Positions 48,557-61,093 of a DNA stretch of 64,000 bases are shown here, in pieces. The position numbers and the translations under genes are program-made. Every line of letters starts with the position of its first letter. Position 1 is the stretch's first letter. The stretch comes from Miscanthus floridulus (taxonomy: Eukaryota > Streptophyta > Magnoliopsida > Poales > Poaceae), in assembly GCF_019320115.1 (NCBI RefSeq), contig NC_089598.1, positions 84,453,844 through 84,517,843 on the forward strand. Direction: 5' to 3'. The notes under the pieces were generated by a model that saw nothing but the letters and a program-made list of their open reading frames with translations, made no database searches and was not told where the DNA came from.

Positions 48557-49347
48557 CATTGAAGAACCTAGCTTTGCCACTGAAGGTTACTAGTAAATTT
48601 TCCCTCATCATGATGCCATTGAAGAACCTAGCTTTGCCACTGCATAAAAGGTCCAGTTTCTAGAAAAGTGCTTCTGCTACTTAAAAAAAAAACAGAATGT
48701 CAAGTGGGCGGGTAGAAATGAAATTATTTTTTAGAAGTAGCTGTTTTCACGTAGCATAATTTTCGCAACGCACCTTGGGTCCTACTTTTAGTTTTCAGCT
48801 TTCTATTTTTTCAAATGGATGGAAATAGAGAGATGTTTTCAGCTTTCATAGTTGTTTTAACCAAACAACTTACAGCTTTTCCATAGCACATATATAGCTC
48901 ATAATAACTTTTTAACAGCTCACAATAATTTTTTTCACAGCTCAACCAAACAAACTTTAAATATATGTACAACCTGTAAGTACAACTTCATTACAATTAT
49001 GTATCTAAATAATACAATGTATTTAGGAGCTTCCATCCAGGTGACTTTTGCCACTAAATCCTGAGTTATACATAGGCCTGGTTTGGCTGCACTCATATCC
49101 ATTTCAATCCATATGTGTTGGGGTGAAAAAATAATTCACCCTAATACATGTTAATTGAGATGGGTACGAGTCCAGCGAAATACACCCCTAGATATATGGT
49201 TTATACTTTTACATCTAGAAGTACTTAGAAATTCAGAGTACATCTACCAATAGTTGGAAATGCTGAAAAATAAACAAAACTATACAACCTACAATGTAAT
49301 TGAAGTGACATTATATAACTGATTTGAAACTTCTTTTTTTATTTATA
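48557..49347. other. Intergenic DNA, no gene recognised
   Basis: AT-rich. The part at about 48720-48960 repeats words such as CAGCTTT, AACTTTTTAACAGCTC and CACAATAATTTTT, suggesting an old MITE-like relic, but no clear ends were found. Confidence 0.4.
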
Positions 49348-49586
49348 TTCCTTCTATCCATAAAAGAATGCAACTCTCGCTGTTTGGAAAACTTTGACCA
49401 AGGTTATATAAAATGTACTAACATTCATAATACAAAATAAGTAATGTTAGATTAGTTATAGAAGATATTTTTATGATAAATTTATGTGGAGACATAAATA
49501 CTACTGTTTGTTGTAAACTTGGTCCAACTTAAGCAAGTTTGACCGGCACGGACTCTATAGCTGCTTTTCTATAGACGGGGGGGGAG
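49348..49586. mobile_element. Stowaway-like MITE
   Basis: Flanked by TA on both sides. The left end reads TTCCTTCTATCCATAAAAG and the right end TTTTCTATAGACGGGGGGGGAG, an imperfect inverted pair of the grass CTCCCTCCGTCCC-type terminus. No coding capacity. Confidence 0.65.
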
Positions 49587-49660
49587 TAATTTCGAAACAG
49601 AAACTGCCAAAAAGTATCGGTAAATTACCAAATGCCACAATTATCAACAGCCACAGTTCA

Positions 49661-49894
49661 GGGCCAGTTTGGATGCCAATTTTTTTGGCAAAACGTTACT
49701 GTAGTGTTTTCGTTGTTATTTGGTAATTAGTGTCCAATCATAGTCTAATTAGGCTTAAAAGATTCGTCTCATGGATTTCGTCTAAACTGTGTAATTAGTT
49801 TTATTTTTTATTTATATTTAATGCTTCATGCATGCGTCCAAAGATTTCGATGTGATGGAAAATCTTGAAAAATTTGGCGTTTTGGAGGGGGCCC
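49661..49894. mobile_element. Tourist-like MITE, inverted subfamily member
   Basis: Starts GGGCCAGTTTGGATG, ends with GGCGTTTTGGAGGGGGCCC, and is flanked by TCA on both sides (49658-49660 and 49895-49897). The interior shares the GTGTAATTAGTTTTA and ATTAGGCTTAAAA words with the element at 50666, in the opposite orientation. Confidence 0.75.
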
Positions 49895-50171
49895 TCAAGC
49901 GAAGAGCGTCCGAGAACAAATTGCATGAGAAATAGCATTCCTCTGTTTGGGAGTTCTTTTAAAAAAACAATCTAACCTTCTGCATTCTTCTTTTTTTGTT
50001 AAAGAAAGATATACTACTGGTCTGCCGCTGACCTCTGATTTAACGATAGAGAGAGGAAGAGCCTCCCATCGATCTACAGTCCCGCTCGCTGGGGTTATAA
50101 ATCATATTTTTTCTCTAACAATAAATCAGCTAACAGTACTTTCAGCCATGACTTATCAAGCAAGCGAACAT

Positions 50172-50311
<140 letters not shown>

Positions 50312-50378
50312 TACTTGCTCAAACAAACAAACAAACTATGTATAGTCATCGCCTGTCCAACTGCCCTTTTGGACAGTA

Positions 50379-50568
50379 CTATCTTCGTCTAAAAAAATGA
50401 TTCTGATTTTGTTCATTTTTTAATTAAATTTAACTAAATTATAGATATTTATTTATGACTCTAAGTAAAAATGTATTCCATTATTAATTTATATGACTTA
50501 TTTATTATTATAATTGATTTCACTCCTTAAAAAATAAAAATAGTATTCTTTTAGGACCGAGGGCCTAG
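50379..50568. mobile_element. Stowaway-like MITE, degraded
   Basis: TA-flanked. The left end reads CTATCTTCGTCTAAAAAAA and the right end TTCTTTTAGGACCGAGGGCCTAG, roughly complementary. AT-rich interior without coding potential. Confidence 0.5.
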
Positions 50569-50665
50569 TACTGAACAAAGAGACCTTTCACTAGTTTCTA
50601 TCACCCTCTTCTGTCGTGTTCGTTTGGCTGATAAGTCATGGTTCAAAGTACTGTTGGTTAATTTG

Positions 50666-50895
50666 GGTCTAGTTTAGTTTGCAAAATTTTTCACATTCCC
50701 TGTCACATCGAATCTTTGACGCATGCATGAAGCATTAAATATAAATAAAAAATAAAACTAATTACACAGTTTAGACGAAATCCACGAGACGAATCTTTTA
50801 AGCCTAATTAGATTATGATTGGACACTATTTACCAAATAACAACGAAAACGTTACAGTACTCATTTTGCAAAATTTTTTGCATCTAAACAAGGCC
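50666..50895. mobile_element. Tourist-like MITE nested in an older repeat
   Basis: Ends GGTCTAGTTTAGTTT and ATCTAAACAAGGCC, with TTG on both sides (50663-50665 and 50896-50898). The words GTACTGTTGGTTAATT on the left and GCTGTAAGAGAAAAATACTA on the right are two halves of one older repeat also seen near 50090, 51700 and 52330. That shows nesting. Confidence 0.75.
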
Positions 50896-51209
50896 TTGCT
50901 GTAAGAGAAAAATACTATTTGTCCCTTTGCTCTATCTTCTTCCATGATCAGTCACTACTAGATTCTTTCAGACAAGGGCCAAGTACATGTCATAATTACC
51001 GGAGCACAGACGGAGAAACTTTTATTTCACGATACACAGAAAGCTATTACCCTCCAGTTCATACTCATTTCCCTGTCCCATTTCTTTTCCTGAGACCTGC
51101 TCAATTATACACTCCCTTCTGTTCCTATGCTTGTTTTCTGCCATGGTCAGGGTCAGCCATGCATCCACGCCCTACAGTACAAAGGTGTCAGAAGAGAGGG
51201 AAGGTAGTA

Positions 51210-51446
51210 CTTACCTCCGTTTTCGTTTACTTGTCACCAACCTTTTACTGTAGCAAATTTGACCGTCTGTTTTTTTCTTCTAAAAAATCTTAGATACTTC
51301 AATGTATATAACACTGATGAAGTATGTTCAATAAAGAATCATATATGTGAAAACTTGATGTATCTATAAATCTTTTGCAGAAAAAACAGATGGTCAAATT
51401 TGCTACAGTAAAAGGTTGGTGACAAGTAAACGAAAACGGAGGGAAG
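51210..51446. mobile_element. Stowaway-type foldback MITE with long terminal inverted repeats
   Basis: TA-flanked (51208-51209 and 51447-51448). Terminal inverted repeats of about 75 bp are almost perfect: they start CTTACCTCCGTTTTCG and CTTCCCTCCGTTTTCG and share TTACTGTAGCAAATTTGACC. The transcript would form a long hairpin. Confidence 0.85.
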
Positions 51447-51861
51447 TAGATCTGTAGATGCCCAGAAACAAAGCAGGTGATCGTGGCTTTTGAGCCCTTC
51501 TGCCTCGCGCAGCATTGATGCAAGGCAATGGGCAATGGCAGACTTTTTTTATATACAAATATACGAGTAGCAATGCAAAGCTCTGTAGCTGTGGTTTTTG
51601 CTTGTGACAGTAAAAAATGCAAGGTAGATCAGCTAGCAGTCATGGGATATTAGTCCGGTTAGGCTTACCCTATATTCGACTGGTTCGACTTCTTTTTTTA
51701 GCTAGAATGGTGTTTTTTTCTCACAACAATTCAACCAGAACAGTGTTTTTAGTCAGTTTCAGCCAAGTTTCAGACCAGCGAACGGATCCAATTAAAAACA
51801 AAATGACGACCAGAATGCTCAGCAGCTTACAGCTTACTGTTCACTAGTGATTTTGTTGGGG

Positions 51862-52114
51862 GGGGAGGGTTAGTTCCACCTAAATCTAAACTTTGGCACT
51901 ATGCAAAAAGAAGATTTCCCATCACATCAAACTTGCGGTACATGTATGTAGTATTAAATGTTGATGAAATCAAAAACTAATTGCACAGTTTGGTTGTACT
52001 TTGCGAGACAAACGTTTTGAGCCTAATTAGTCAACGATTAGATAATTATTACCAAAATTACAGTGCGCTACAGTAATTCTGTCGCCGCCGAATTGGGCCA
52101 CCTAAACGAGGGCC
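51862..52114. mobile_element. Tourist-like MITE, diverged
   Basis: Shares GCACAGTTTGGTTG, GAGACAAACGTTTTGAGCCTAATTAG and CATCAAACTTGCGGTACATG with the element at 515, in the same orientation. The ends (GGGTTAGTTCCACCTAAA and CACCTAAACGAGGGCC) are degenerate, so the left border is approximate. Confidence 0.65.
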
Positions 52115-52407
52115 TGGTTGGAGGGTGTGGGCCTTAGTAGTAAATGCTAGCTGAAATATTCAGCCGTTTCACTATTCGCCGGCTAAAATCTTACTGTAAC
52201 TCTGCCCTACTGTAGCGTCCTGTCTCCAACTTGTGCTATCTTGAGAGTATATGAAATTGAAATTTACGGTAGTACATGCTGGCCTTTAGGGTAAAAATTC
52301 ATGGTCATAGGTGTTCTAGAACCGGGCTTGTTCGGCTGGTATTAAAGTCGACTGATAATCCAGCTGAAACTGTTTTGTTGTGAGAGAAAAATATTATAAA
52401 TTCTAGC

Positions 52408-52538
<131 letters not shown>

Positions 52539-53057
52539 TCCCGGACTTTGTAGGGGTGGCTGAGAGCCTGAGAGGCCAGAGATATGCATGTCAGTCAGTG
52601 TGCTGCTGCTCCCCGCTAACATTCTTCGGACACGTCTAATATCGGACCATGCATCCATGTCGACAGTCGCTGGATGTGTGGTCATCAGGGCTAGTAGACT
52701 TGTGTAGGGCAATGTGGATGCTATTTTGTCTTGCAAAAAATAAACTAACGGCAAAAACAAATGTCAGACAAGAGAAGTATATTTTTTATCCCGTTGAAGT
52801 ATATTCACTATATAAACTTCATTGCACAAAGCCACCGCTTCTTTGAAGTCAAGTAGCTCAGGCCCACATACCGTACTCACGAAGAATTTTCTCGTACCTG
52901 TAGAAAATGTACAGGAACGACATAAATAAAGAAAGAAATGTGCAATTTTATTGACAAAATTGTTTTCATGCGGTCAAAAGGCTGGCCCCAGCTCATTTCC
53001 AACAACAAAAATAGATGGTCTCAGCAAAACTAATGCATATCTAACTTTTCTTTGTAA

Positions 53058-53300
53058 GGCCTTGTTTAGTTGGGTGAAATTTTGGAATTTAGCTACTGTA
53101 GCACTTTCGTTTTTATTTGGCAATTAGTATTCAATCATTGACTAATTAGGCTCAAAACGTTCGTCTCGCGATTTTCCAACCAAACTGTGCAATTAGTTTT
53201 TTTTCCGTCTACATTTAATGCTCTATGCACGTATCGCAAGATTCGATGTGATGGCTACTGTAGCACTTTTTTGAAAAACTTTTTAGAACTAGACAAGACC
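53058..53300. mobile_element. Tourist-like MITE
   Basis: Ends GGCCTTGTTTAGTT and AACTAGACAAGACC, with TAA on both sides (53055-53057 and 53301-53303). The interior matches the element at 515 in inverted orientation, including GGCTCAAAACGTTCGTCTCGCG. Confidence 0.88.
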
Positions 53301-53666
53301 TAAAAGTAAGGGGAAAATTTTATCCAGCTGAGTTCATATCTGGCTGAAAGTTATCCCGGCCTCGTACATACGAGGAACTAATGAGCGGGTGTTTGAAGAA
53401 AACTTAACATAACAAGAGAAATATGAATAACTTTGAACTGTTTGTCTCTGGATTAGAAGTAGTCAAGTTACACGCCATTCTCCTTAACCATTACTTTCTT
53501 CATCTCAAAATAAATAAAGTTTAGAATTATCCTAAGTCAAAGTATTATAAATTTGATCAAATTTATATTAAAAAACACACGGCATAGTGTTTTACCAAGA
53601 ATAAATGATTTTTTTTCAATTTTGTGCTTATTGCATACTTCTTCCTTTAAGTTGTAGTTTTGTCCT

Positions 53667-54130
53667 TGTTAGAAAGTTTGGATCATCTAGCAGTGGATCC
53701 AGTGGGTGAGTTCTTTTCTAATTGAATCATATAGACCTAGAGTTTGCTTCGGGAGTAGGATACAGAGAGAGAGGGAGATATAGGAGCATCTGACCGTCGG
53801 AGGAGCTCCCTACATTTGCTGGTTCGTCGGTGAAGATCTGCGCACGGGCAGCGACGTTTGGTGTAGCTGTGGAGACCAGCGGTGGTGGAGGCAGTGGCGC
53901 TTCCCGCCGCTGGCAGTGGCACCATCTGGATCGGATTTGGGTTAGGACAGTGGGGCTGTGGCGGCGGTGAACCTCGTGTCAAGAGTCGTTTGCCCCACCT
54001 CCTCTTTATAGGCATTGACCGTTGGGTAAAGAGGAGGTGGGAAAAACCGCGTCAAGACGGACCCGATAAGGACACGGTCAAGGGGTCCGTCTTGACCGTT
54101 GGGTCAAGACGGATGAGATCAATTCTAACA
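53667..54130 (-). repeat. 3' LTR of the copia relic
   Basis: 464 bp with the perfect inverted ends TGTTAGAA and TTCTAACA. On the minus strand the TATA box CCTATAAAGAGG lies at 54001-54012. The polypurine tract GATCAAGGGGGAGAA (54131-54145, minus strand) abuts it. A 14-bp inverted repeat GTCAAGACGGACCC/GGGTCCGTCTTGAC spans 54051-54096. Confidence 0.75.
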
Positions 54131-55776
54131 TTCTCCCCCTTGATCTCAACTCATACTTTAACTTTAAACTTTGACTTTAATCCCTTTCATTTTTATTTGT
54201 TCCGTCACGGATTAGTGCATAGAGCATGCTTCATCGTCACGGTCAATCGCCGATAGACTTAACAGCTACAATACACGTCTCTGTTCTGAAACAGTTTCTT
54301 TAACTTTTGGGCCCTTTATTGTCCAGAAATCATAGGCTATACCATAAACCCATGTCGACTGTGTGTTCTCTAAACACACTGGGTGGTAAGCCTTTTGTAC
54401 GCGGATCCGCAAGCACTTGCTTGCTACTTTTATGTTCAATACTTTCAGTATGATTCCGGACTTTCTCCTTCACAACGTATAACTTTAACGTCAATGTGTT
54501 TGGCAGCACACTTGACCCGTTGTTATAGGAGTGAACTTATTAAATGGTTATTGTTGTTGTATACCATTATCAATTCCAGGTGTAAGTTCTTTTAACCATT
54601 TCGCCTGTCCTTAAGCCTCATAACAAGCTATACTGTGGGTATGCATCTTTGATGACACCACAACTGTTTCTTTGGAGCTTTTCCACAATAAAACTTCAAC
54701 TGTGAGTGTTAGCTACTATGTGGGTTTCACTAAACATCTCGCCAAAATTTAACATTTGTACCCACAACTATTTGAGAGTACTTATTCTTTCTTACTCACC
54801 ATGAGGCCTATAAATCTTTGCACAATTGTAAAACATTCTCAACTCCATTCCAGTGATCTATATCTGGACTGGACTTCTGCCAAAACATCCCGGATACATG
54901 AACTATGTCAGAGTAAGTTCTTACTTATTAGCACTCATTAAGCTTCCAACAGCTGAAGCATATAGGACGTCCTTTCGATCTCACATTGGTTCTTGGAACA
55001 CTGAAAGTTCCCAAAACTATTACCCTTGACTATAGGAACAGGCGTAGGTTTATTCACATATATACTTTATTTCTTTAGAATCTTCTCTAAGTATACACTT
55101 GAGATAGTTCTAATACCCCTTTTCCTTTTATCTCGGTAAGTTCCAATTCCTGGAACGAATGATGCTTTACCAAGACCATTCTCATTGAAACTTGAGGACA
55201 AGAACTGCTTCTTCTCCAATAGTAGATTAACACCACTACTAGCGAGTAAGGTGCTACCCACATGCAGGATTAGGAAAATAAATTTCCCATGTTTAAACTT
55301 TGCATAAATACAATTGTCCTCTACATTCTCTTTAAAACCCAAACTTTCTTATTGTACTGTCAAACTTCAAGAACCACTGTCTTGAAGCTTGCTTTAATCC
55401 ATAAATGGATTTCTTTAGGCAACATCCCTTTACGTTCTTTTTCTTCCACGACAAAACCTTTTGAGTTATGCCATGTAAACTTTTCCATACAAATCTCCGT
55501 TGAGGAATGTGTCTTTACATCCTTCTGATGTAACTGTAAATCGTAATGTGCCACTAATACCATTATGATTCTAAAAGAATCCTTGCATGCTCATTATAAT
55601 CTACTCCTTCTCTTTATGTAAATCATTTCACCACAAGTGGCGCTTTATAGCTTTCCATATTCCCTTTGGATATCTTTCTATATTCCCTTTGGAGTCACCT
55701 TTGTCTTGTAGACCCATTATAGCCTACTGTTTTGGCTCCATTAGGAATTTCTTCTAAGTCCCAAACATCGTTGGTA
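54005..55776 (-). repeat. Tandem unit 1 (1,772 bp) of the copia array
   Basis: The most diverged unit, continuous on its left with the complete LTR. In minus order it holds a degenerate copia RT segment (F-G-F-K-E-N and a motif of form H-V-G-S where Y-V-D-D is expected), the C-terminal RNase H region, the polypurine tract and the LTR up to its TATA box. Stops and frameshifts are frequent. Confidence 0.93.
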
Positions 55777-57548
55777 TTTATAGGCATTGACCATTGGGTA
55801 AAGAGGAGGTGGGGCAAACCGCGTCAAGACGGACCCGATAAGGACGCGGTCAAGGGGTCCGTCTTGACCGTTGGGTCAAGACGGATGAGATCAATTCTAA
55901 CATTCTCCCCCTTGATCTCAACTCATACTTTAACTTTAAACTTTGACTTTAATCCCTTTCACTTTTATTTGTTCCATCATGGATTAGTGCATAGAGCATG
56001 CTTCATCGTCATGGTCAATCGCCGATAGACTTAACAGCTACAATACACGTCTCTGTTCTGAAACAGTTTCTTTAACTTTTGGGCCCTTTATTGTTCGGAA
56101 ATCATAGGCTATACCATAAACCCATGTCGACTGTGTGTTCTCTAAACACACTGGGTGGTAAGCCTTTTGTACACGGATCTGCAAGCACTTGCTTGCTACT
56201 TTTATGTTCAATACTTTCAGTATGATTCCGGACTTTCTCCTTCACAACGTATAACTTTAACGTCAATGTGTTTGGCAGCACACTTGACCTGTTGTTATAG
56301 GAGCGAACTTATTAAATGATTATTTCTGTTGTATACCATTATCAATTCCAGGTGTAAGTTCTTTTAACCATTTCGCCTGTCCTTAAGCCTCATAACAAAC
56401 TATACTGTGGGTATGCATCTTTGATGACACCACAACTGTTTCTTTGGAGCTTTTCCACAATAAAACTTCAACTGTGAGTGTTAGCTACTATGTGGGTTTC
56501 ACTAAACATCTCGCCAAAATTTAACATTTGTACCCACAACTATTTGAGAGTACTTATTCTTTCTTACTCACCATGAGGCCTATAAATCTTTGCACAATTG
56601 TAAAACATTCTCAACTCCATTCCAGTGATCTATATCTGGACTGGACTTCTGCCAAAACATCCCGGATACATGAACTATGTCAGAGTAAGTTCTTACTTAT
56701 TAGCACTCATTAAGCTTCCAACAGCTGAAGCATATAGGACGTCCTTTCGATCTCACATTGGTTCTTGGAACACTGAAAGTTCCCAAAACTATTACCCTTG
56801 ACAATAGGAACATGCGTAGGTTTATTCACATATATACTTTATTTCTTTAGAATCTTCTCTAAGTATACACTTGAGATAGTTCTAATACCCCTTTTCCTTT
56901 TATCTCGGTAAGTTCCAATTCCTGGAACGAATGATGCTTTACCAAGACGATTCTCATTGAAACTTGAGGACAAGAACTGCTTCTTCTCCAATAGTAGATT
57001 AACACCACTACTAGCGAGTAAGGTGCTACCCACATGCAGGATTAGGAAAATAAATTTCCCATGTTTAAACTTTGCATAAATACAATTGTCCTCTACATTC
57101 TCTTTAAAACCCAAACTTTCTTATTGTACTGTCAAACTTCAAGAACCACTGTCTTGAAGCTTGCTTTAATCCATAAATGGATTTCTTTAGGCAACATCCC
57201 TTTACGTTCTTTTTCTTCCACGACAAAACCTTTTGAGTTATGCCATGTAAACTTTTCCATACAAATCTCCGTTGAGGAATGTGTCTTTACATCCTTCTGA
57301 TGTAACTGTAAATCGTAATGTGCCACTAATACCATTATGATTCTAAAAGAATCCTTGCATGCTCATTATAATCTACTCCTTCTCTTTATGTAAATCATTT
57401 CACCACAAGTGGCGCTTTATAGCTTTCCATATTCCCTTTGGATATCTTTCTATATTCCCTTTGGAGTCACCTTTGTCTTGTAGACCCATTATAGCCTACT
57501 GTTTTGGCTCCATTAGGAATTTCTTCTAAGTCCCAAACATCGTTGGTA
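55777..57548 (-). repeat. Tandem unit 2 (1,772 bp)
   Basis: Starts at TTTATAGGCATTGACC, joined on its left to GTTGGTA of the preceding RT segment. Nearly identical to unit 3; the two share private variants such as ACATGCGTAGG, AAGACGATTC and TTATTTCTGTTG. Confidence 0.95.
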
Positions 57549-59320
57549 TTTATAGGCATTGACCATTGGGTAAAGAGGAGGTGGGGCAAACCGCATCAAG
57601 ACGGACCCGATAAGGACGCGGTCAAGGGGTCCGTCTTGACCGTTGGGTCAAGACGGATGAGATCAATTCTAACATTCTCCCCCTTGATCTCAACTCATAC
57701 TTTAACTTTAAACTTTGACTTTAATCCCTTTCACTTTTATTTGTTCCATCATGGATTAGTGCATAGAGCATGCTTCATCGTCATGGTCAATCGCCGATAG
57801 ACTTAACAGCTACAATACACGTCTCTGTTCTGAAACAGTTTCTTTAACTTTTGGGCCCTTTATTGTTCGGAAATCATAGGCTATACCATAAACCCATGTC
57901 GACTGTGTGTTCTCTAAACACACTGGGTGGTAAGCCTTTTGTACACGGATCTGCAAGCACTTGCTTGCTACTTTTATGTTCAATACTTTCAGTATGATTC
58001 CGGACTTTCTCCTTCACAACGTATAACTTTAACGTCAATGTGTTTGGCAGCACACTTGACCTGTTGTTATAGGAGCGAACTTATTAAATGATTATTTCTG
58101 TTGTATACCATTATCAATTCCAGGTGTAAGTTCTTTTAACCATTTCGCCTGTCCTTAAGCCTCATAACAAACTATACTGTGGGTATGCATCTTTGATGAC
58201 ACCACAACTGTTTCTTTGGAGCTTTTCCACAATAAAACTTCAACTGTGAGTGTTAGCTACTATGTGGGTTTCACTAAACATCTCGCCAAAATTTAACATT
58301 TGTACCCACAACTATTTGAGAGTACTTATTCTTTCTTACTCACCATGAGGCCTATAAATCTTTGCACAATTGTAAAACATTCTCAACTCCATTCCAGTGA
58401 TCTATATCTGGACTGGACTTCTGCCAAAACATCCCGGATACATGAACTATGTCAGAGTAAGTTCTTACTTATTAGCACTCATTAAGCTTCCAACAGCTGA
58501 AGCATATAGGACGTCCTTTCGATCTCACATTGGTTCTTGGAACACTGAAAGTTCCCAAAACTATTACCCTTGACAATAGGAACATGCGTAGGTTTATTCA
58601 CATATATACTTTATTTCTTTAGAATCTTCTCTAAGTATACACTTGAGATAGTTCTAATACCCCTTTTCCTTTTATCTCGGTAAGTTCCAATTCCTGGAAC
58701 GAATGATGCTTTACCAAGACGATTCTCATTGAAACTTGAGGACAAGAACTGCTTCTTCTCCAATAGTAGATTAACACCACTACTAGCGAGTAAGGTGCTA
58801 CCCACATGCAGGATTAGGAAAATAAATTTCCCATGTTTAAACTTTGCATAAATACAATTGTCCTCTACATTCTCTTTAAAACCCAAACTTTCTTATTGTA
58901 CTGTCAAACTTCAAGAACCACTGTCTTGAAGCTTGCTTTAATCCATAAATGGATTTCTTTAGGCAACATCCCTTTACGTTCTTTTTCTTCCACGACAAAA
59001 CCTTTTGAGTTATGCCATGTAAACTTTTCCATACAAATCTCCGTTGAGGAATGTGTCTTTACATCCTTCTGATGTAACTGTAAATCGTAATGTGCCACTA
59101 ATACCATTATGATTCTAAAAGAATCCTTGCATGCTCATTATAATCTACTCCTTCTCTTTATGTAAATCATTTCACCACAAGTGGCGCTTTATAGCTTTCC
59201 ATATTCCCTTTGGATATCTTTCTATATTCCCTTTGGAGTCACCTTTGTCTTGTAGACCCATTATAGCCTACTGTTTTGGCTCCATTAGGAATTTCTTCTA
59301 AGTCCCAAACATCGTTGGTA
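57549..59320 (-). repeat. Tandem unit 3 (1,772 bp)
   Basis: Differs from unit 2 by very few bases (for example ACCGCATCAAG against ACCGCGTCAAG near the start), implying a very recent duplication of that unit. Confidence 0.95.
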
Positions 59321-61093
59321 TTTATAGGCATTGACCATTGGGTAAAGAGGAGGTGGGGCAAACCGCGTCAAGACGGACCCGATAAGGACGCGGTCAAGGG
59401 GTCCGTCTTGACCGTTGGGTCAAGACGGATGAGATCAATTCTAACATTCTCCCCCTTGATCTCAACTCATACTTTAACTTTAAACTTTGACTTTAATCCC
59501 TTTCACTTTTATTTGTTCCATCATGGATTAGTGCATAGAGCATGCTTCATCGTCATGGTCAATCGCCGATAGACTTAATAGCTACAATACACGTCTCTGT
59601 TCTGAAACAGTTTCTTTAACTTTTGGGCCCTTTATTGTCCGGAAATCATAGGCTATACCATAAACCCATGTCGACTGTGTGTTCTCTAAACACACTGGGT
59701 GGTAAGCCTTTTGTACACGGATCTGCAAGCACTTGCTTGCTACTTTTATGTTCAATACTTTCAGTATGATTCCGGACTTTCTCCTTCACAACGTATAACT
59801 TTAACGTCAATGTGTTTGGCAGCACACTTGACCTGTTGTTATAGGAGCGAACTTATTAAATGATTATTGCTGTTGTATACCATTATCAATTCTAGGTGTA
59901 AGTTCTTTTAACCATTTCGCCTGTCCTTAAGCCTCATAACAAGCTATACTGTGGGTATGCATCTTTGATGACACCACAACTGTTTCTTTGGAGCTTTTCC
60001 ACAATAAAACTTCAACTGTGAGTGTTAGCTACTATGTGGGTTTCACTAAACATCTCGCCAAAATTTAACATTTGTACCCACAACTATTTGAGAGTACTTA
60101 TTCTTTCTTACTCACCATGAGGCCTATAAATCTTTGCACAATTGTAAAACATTCTCAACTCCATTCCAGTGATCTATATCTGGACTGGACTTCTGCCAAA
60201 ACATCCCGGATACATGAACTATGTCAGAGTAAGTTCTTACTTATTAGCACTCATTAAGCTTCCAACAGCTGAAGCATATAGGACGTCCTTTCGATCTCAC
60301 ATTGGTTCTTGGAACACTGAAAGTTCCCAAAACTATTACCCTTGACTATAGGAACATGCGTAGGTTTATTCACATATATACTTTATTTCTTTAGAATCTT
60401 CTCTAAGTATACACTTGAGATAGTTCTAATACCCCTTTTTCCTTTTATCTCGGTAAGTTCCAATTCCTGGAACGAATGATGCTTTACCAAGACCATTCTC
60501 ATTGAAACTTGAGGACAAGAACTGCTTCTTCTCCAATAGTAGATTAACACCACTACTAGCGAGTAAGGTGCTACCCACATGCAGGATTAGGAAAATAAAT
60601 TTCCCATGTTTAAACTTTGCATAAATACAATTGTCCTCTACATTCTCTTTAAAACCCAAACTTTCTTATTGTACTGTCAAACTTCAAGAACCACTGTCTT
60701 GAAGCTTGCTTTAATCCATAAATGGATTTCTTTAGGCAACATCCCTTTACGTTCTTTTTCTTCCACGACAAAACCTTTTGAGTTATGCCATGTAAACTTT
60801 TCCATACAAATCTCCGTTGAGGAATGTGTCTTTACATCCTTCTGATGTAACTGTAAATCGTAATGTGCCACTAATACCATTATGATTCTAAAAGAATCCT
60901 TGCATGCTCATTATAATCTACTCCTTCTCTTTATGTAAATCATTTCACCACAAGTGGCGCTTTATAGCTTTCCATATTCCCTTTGGATATCTTTCTATAT
61001 TCCCTTTGGAGTCACCTTTGTCTTGTAGACCCATTATAGCCTACTGTTTTGGCTCCATTAGGAATTTCTTCTAAGTCCCAAACATCGTTGGTA
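59321..61093 (-). repeat. Tandem unit 4 (1,773 bp)
   Basis: Shares with unit 5 an extra T in the CCCCTTTTT run (near 60437) that accounts for the added base. Otherwise like units 2 and 3. Confidence 0.95.
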
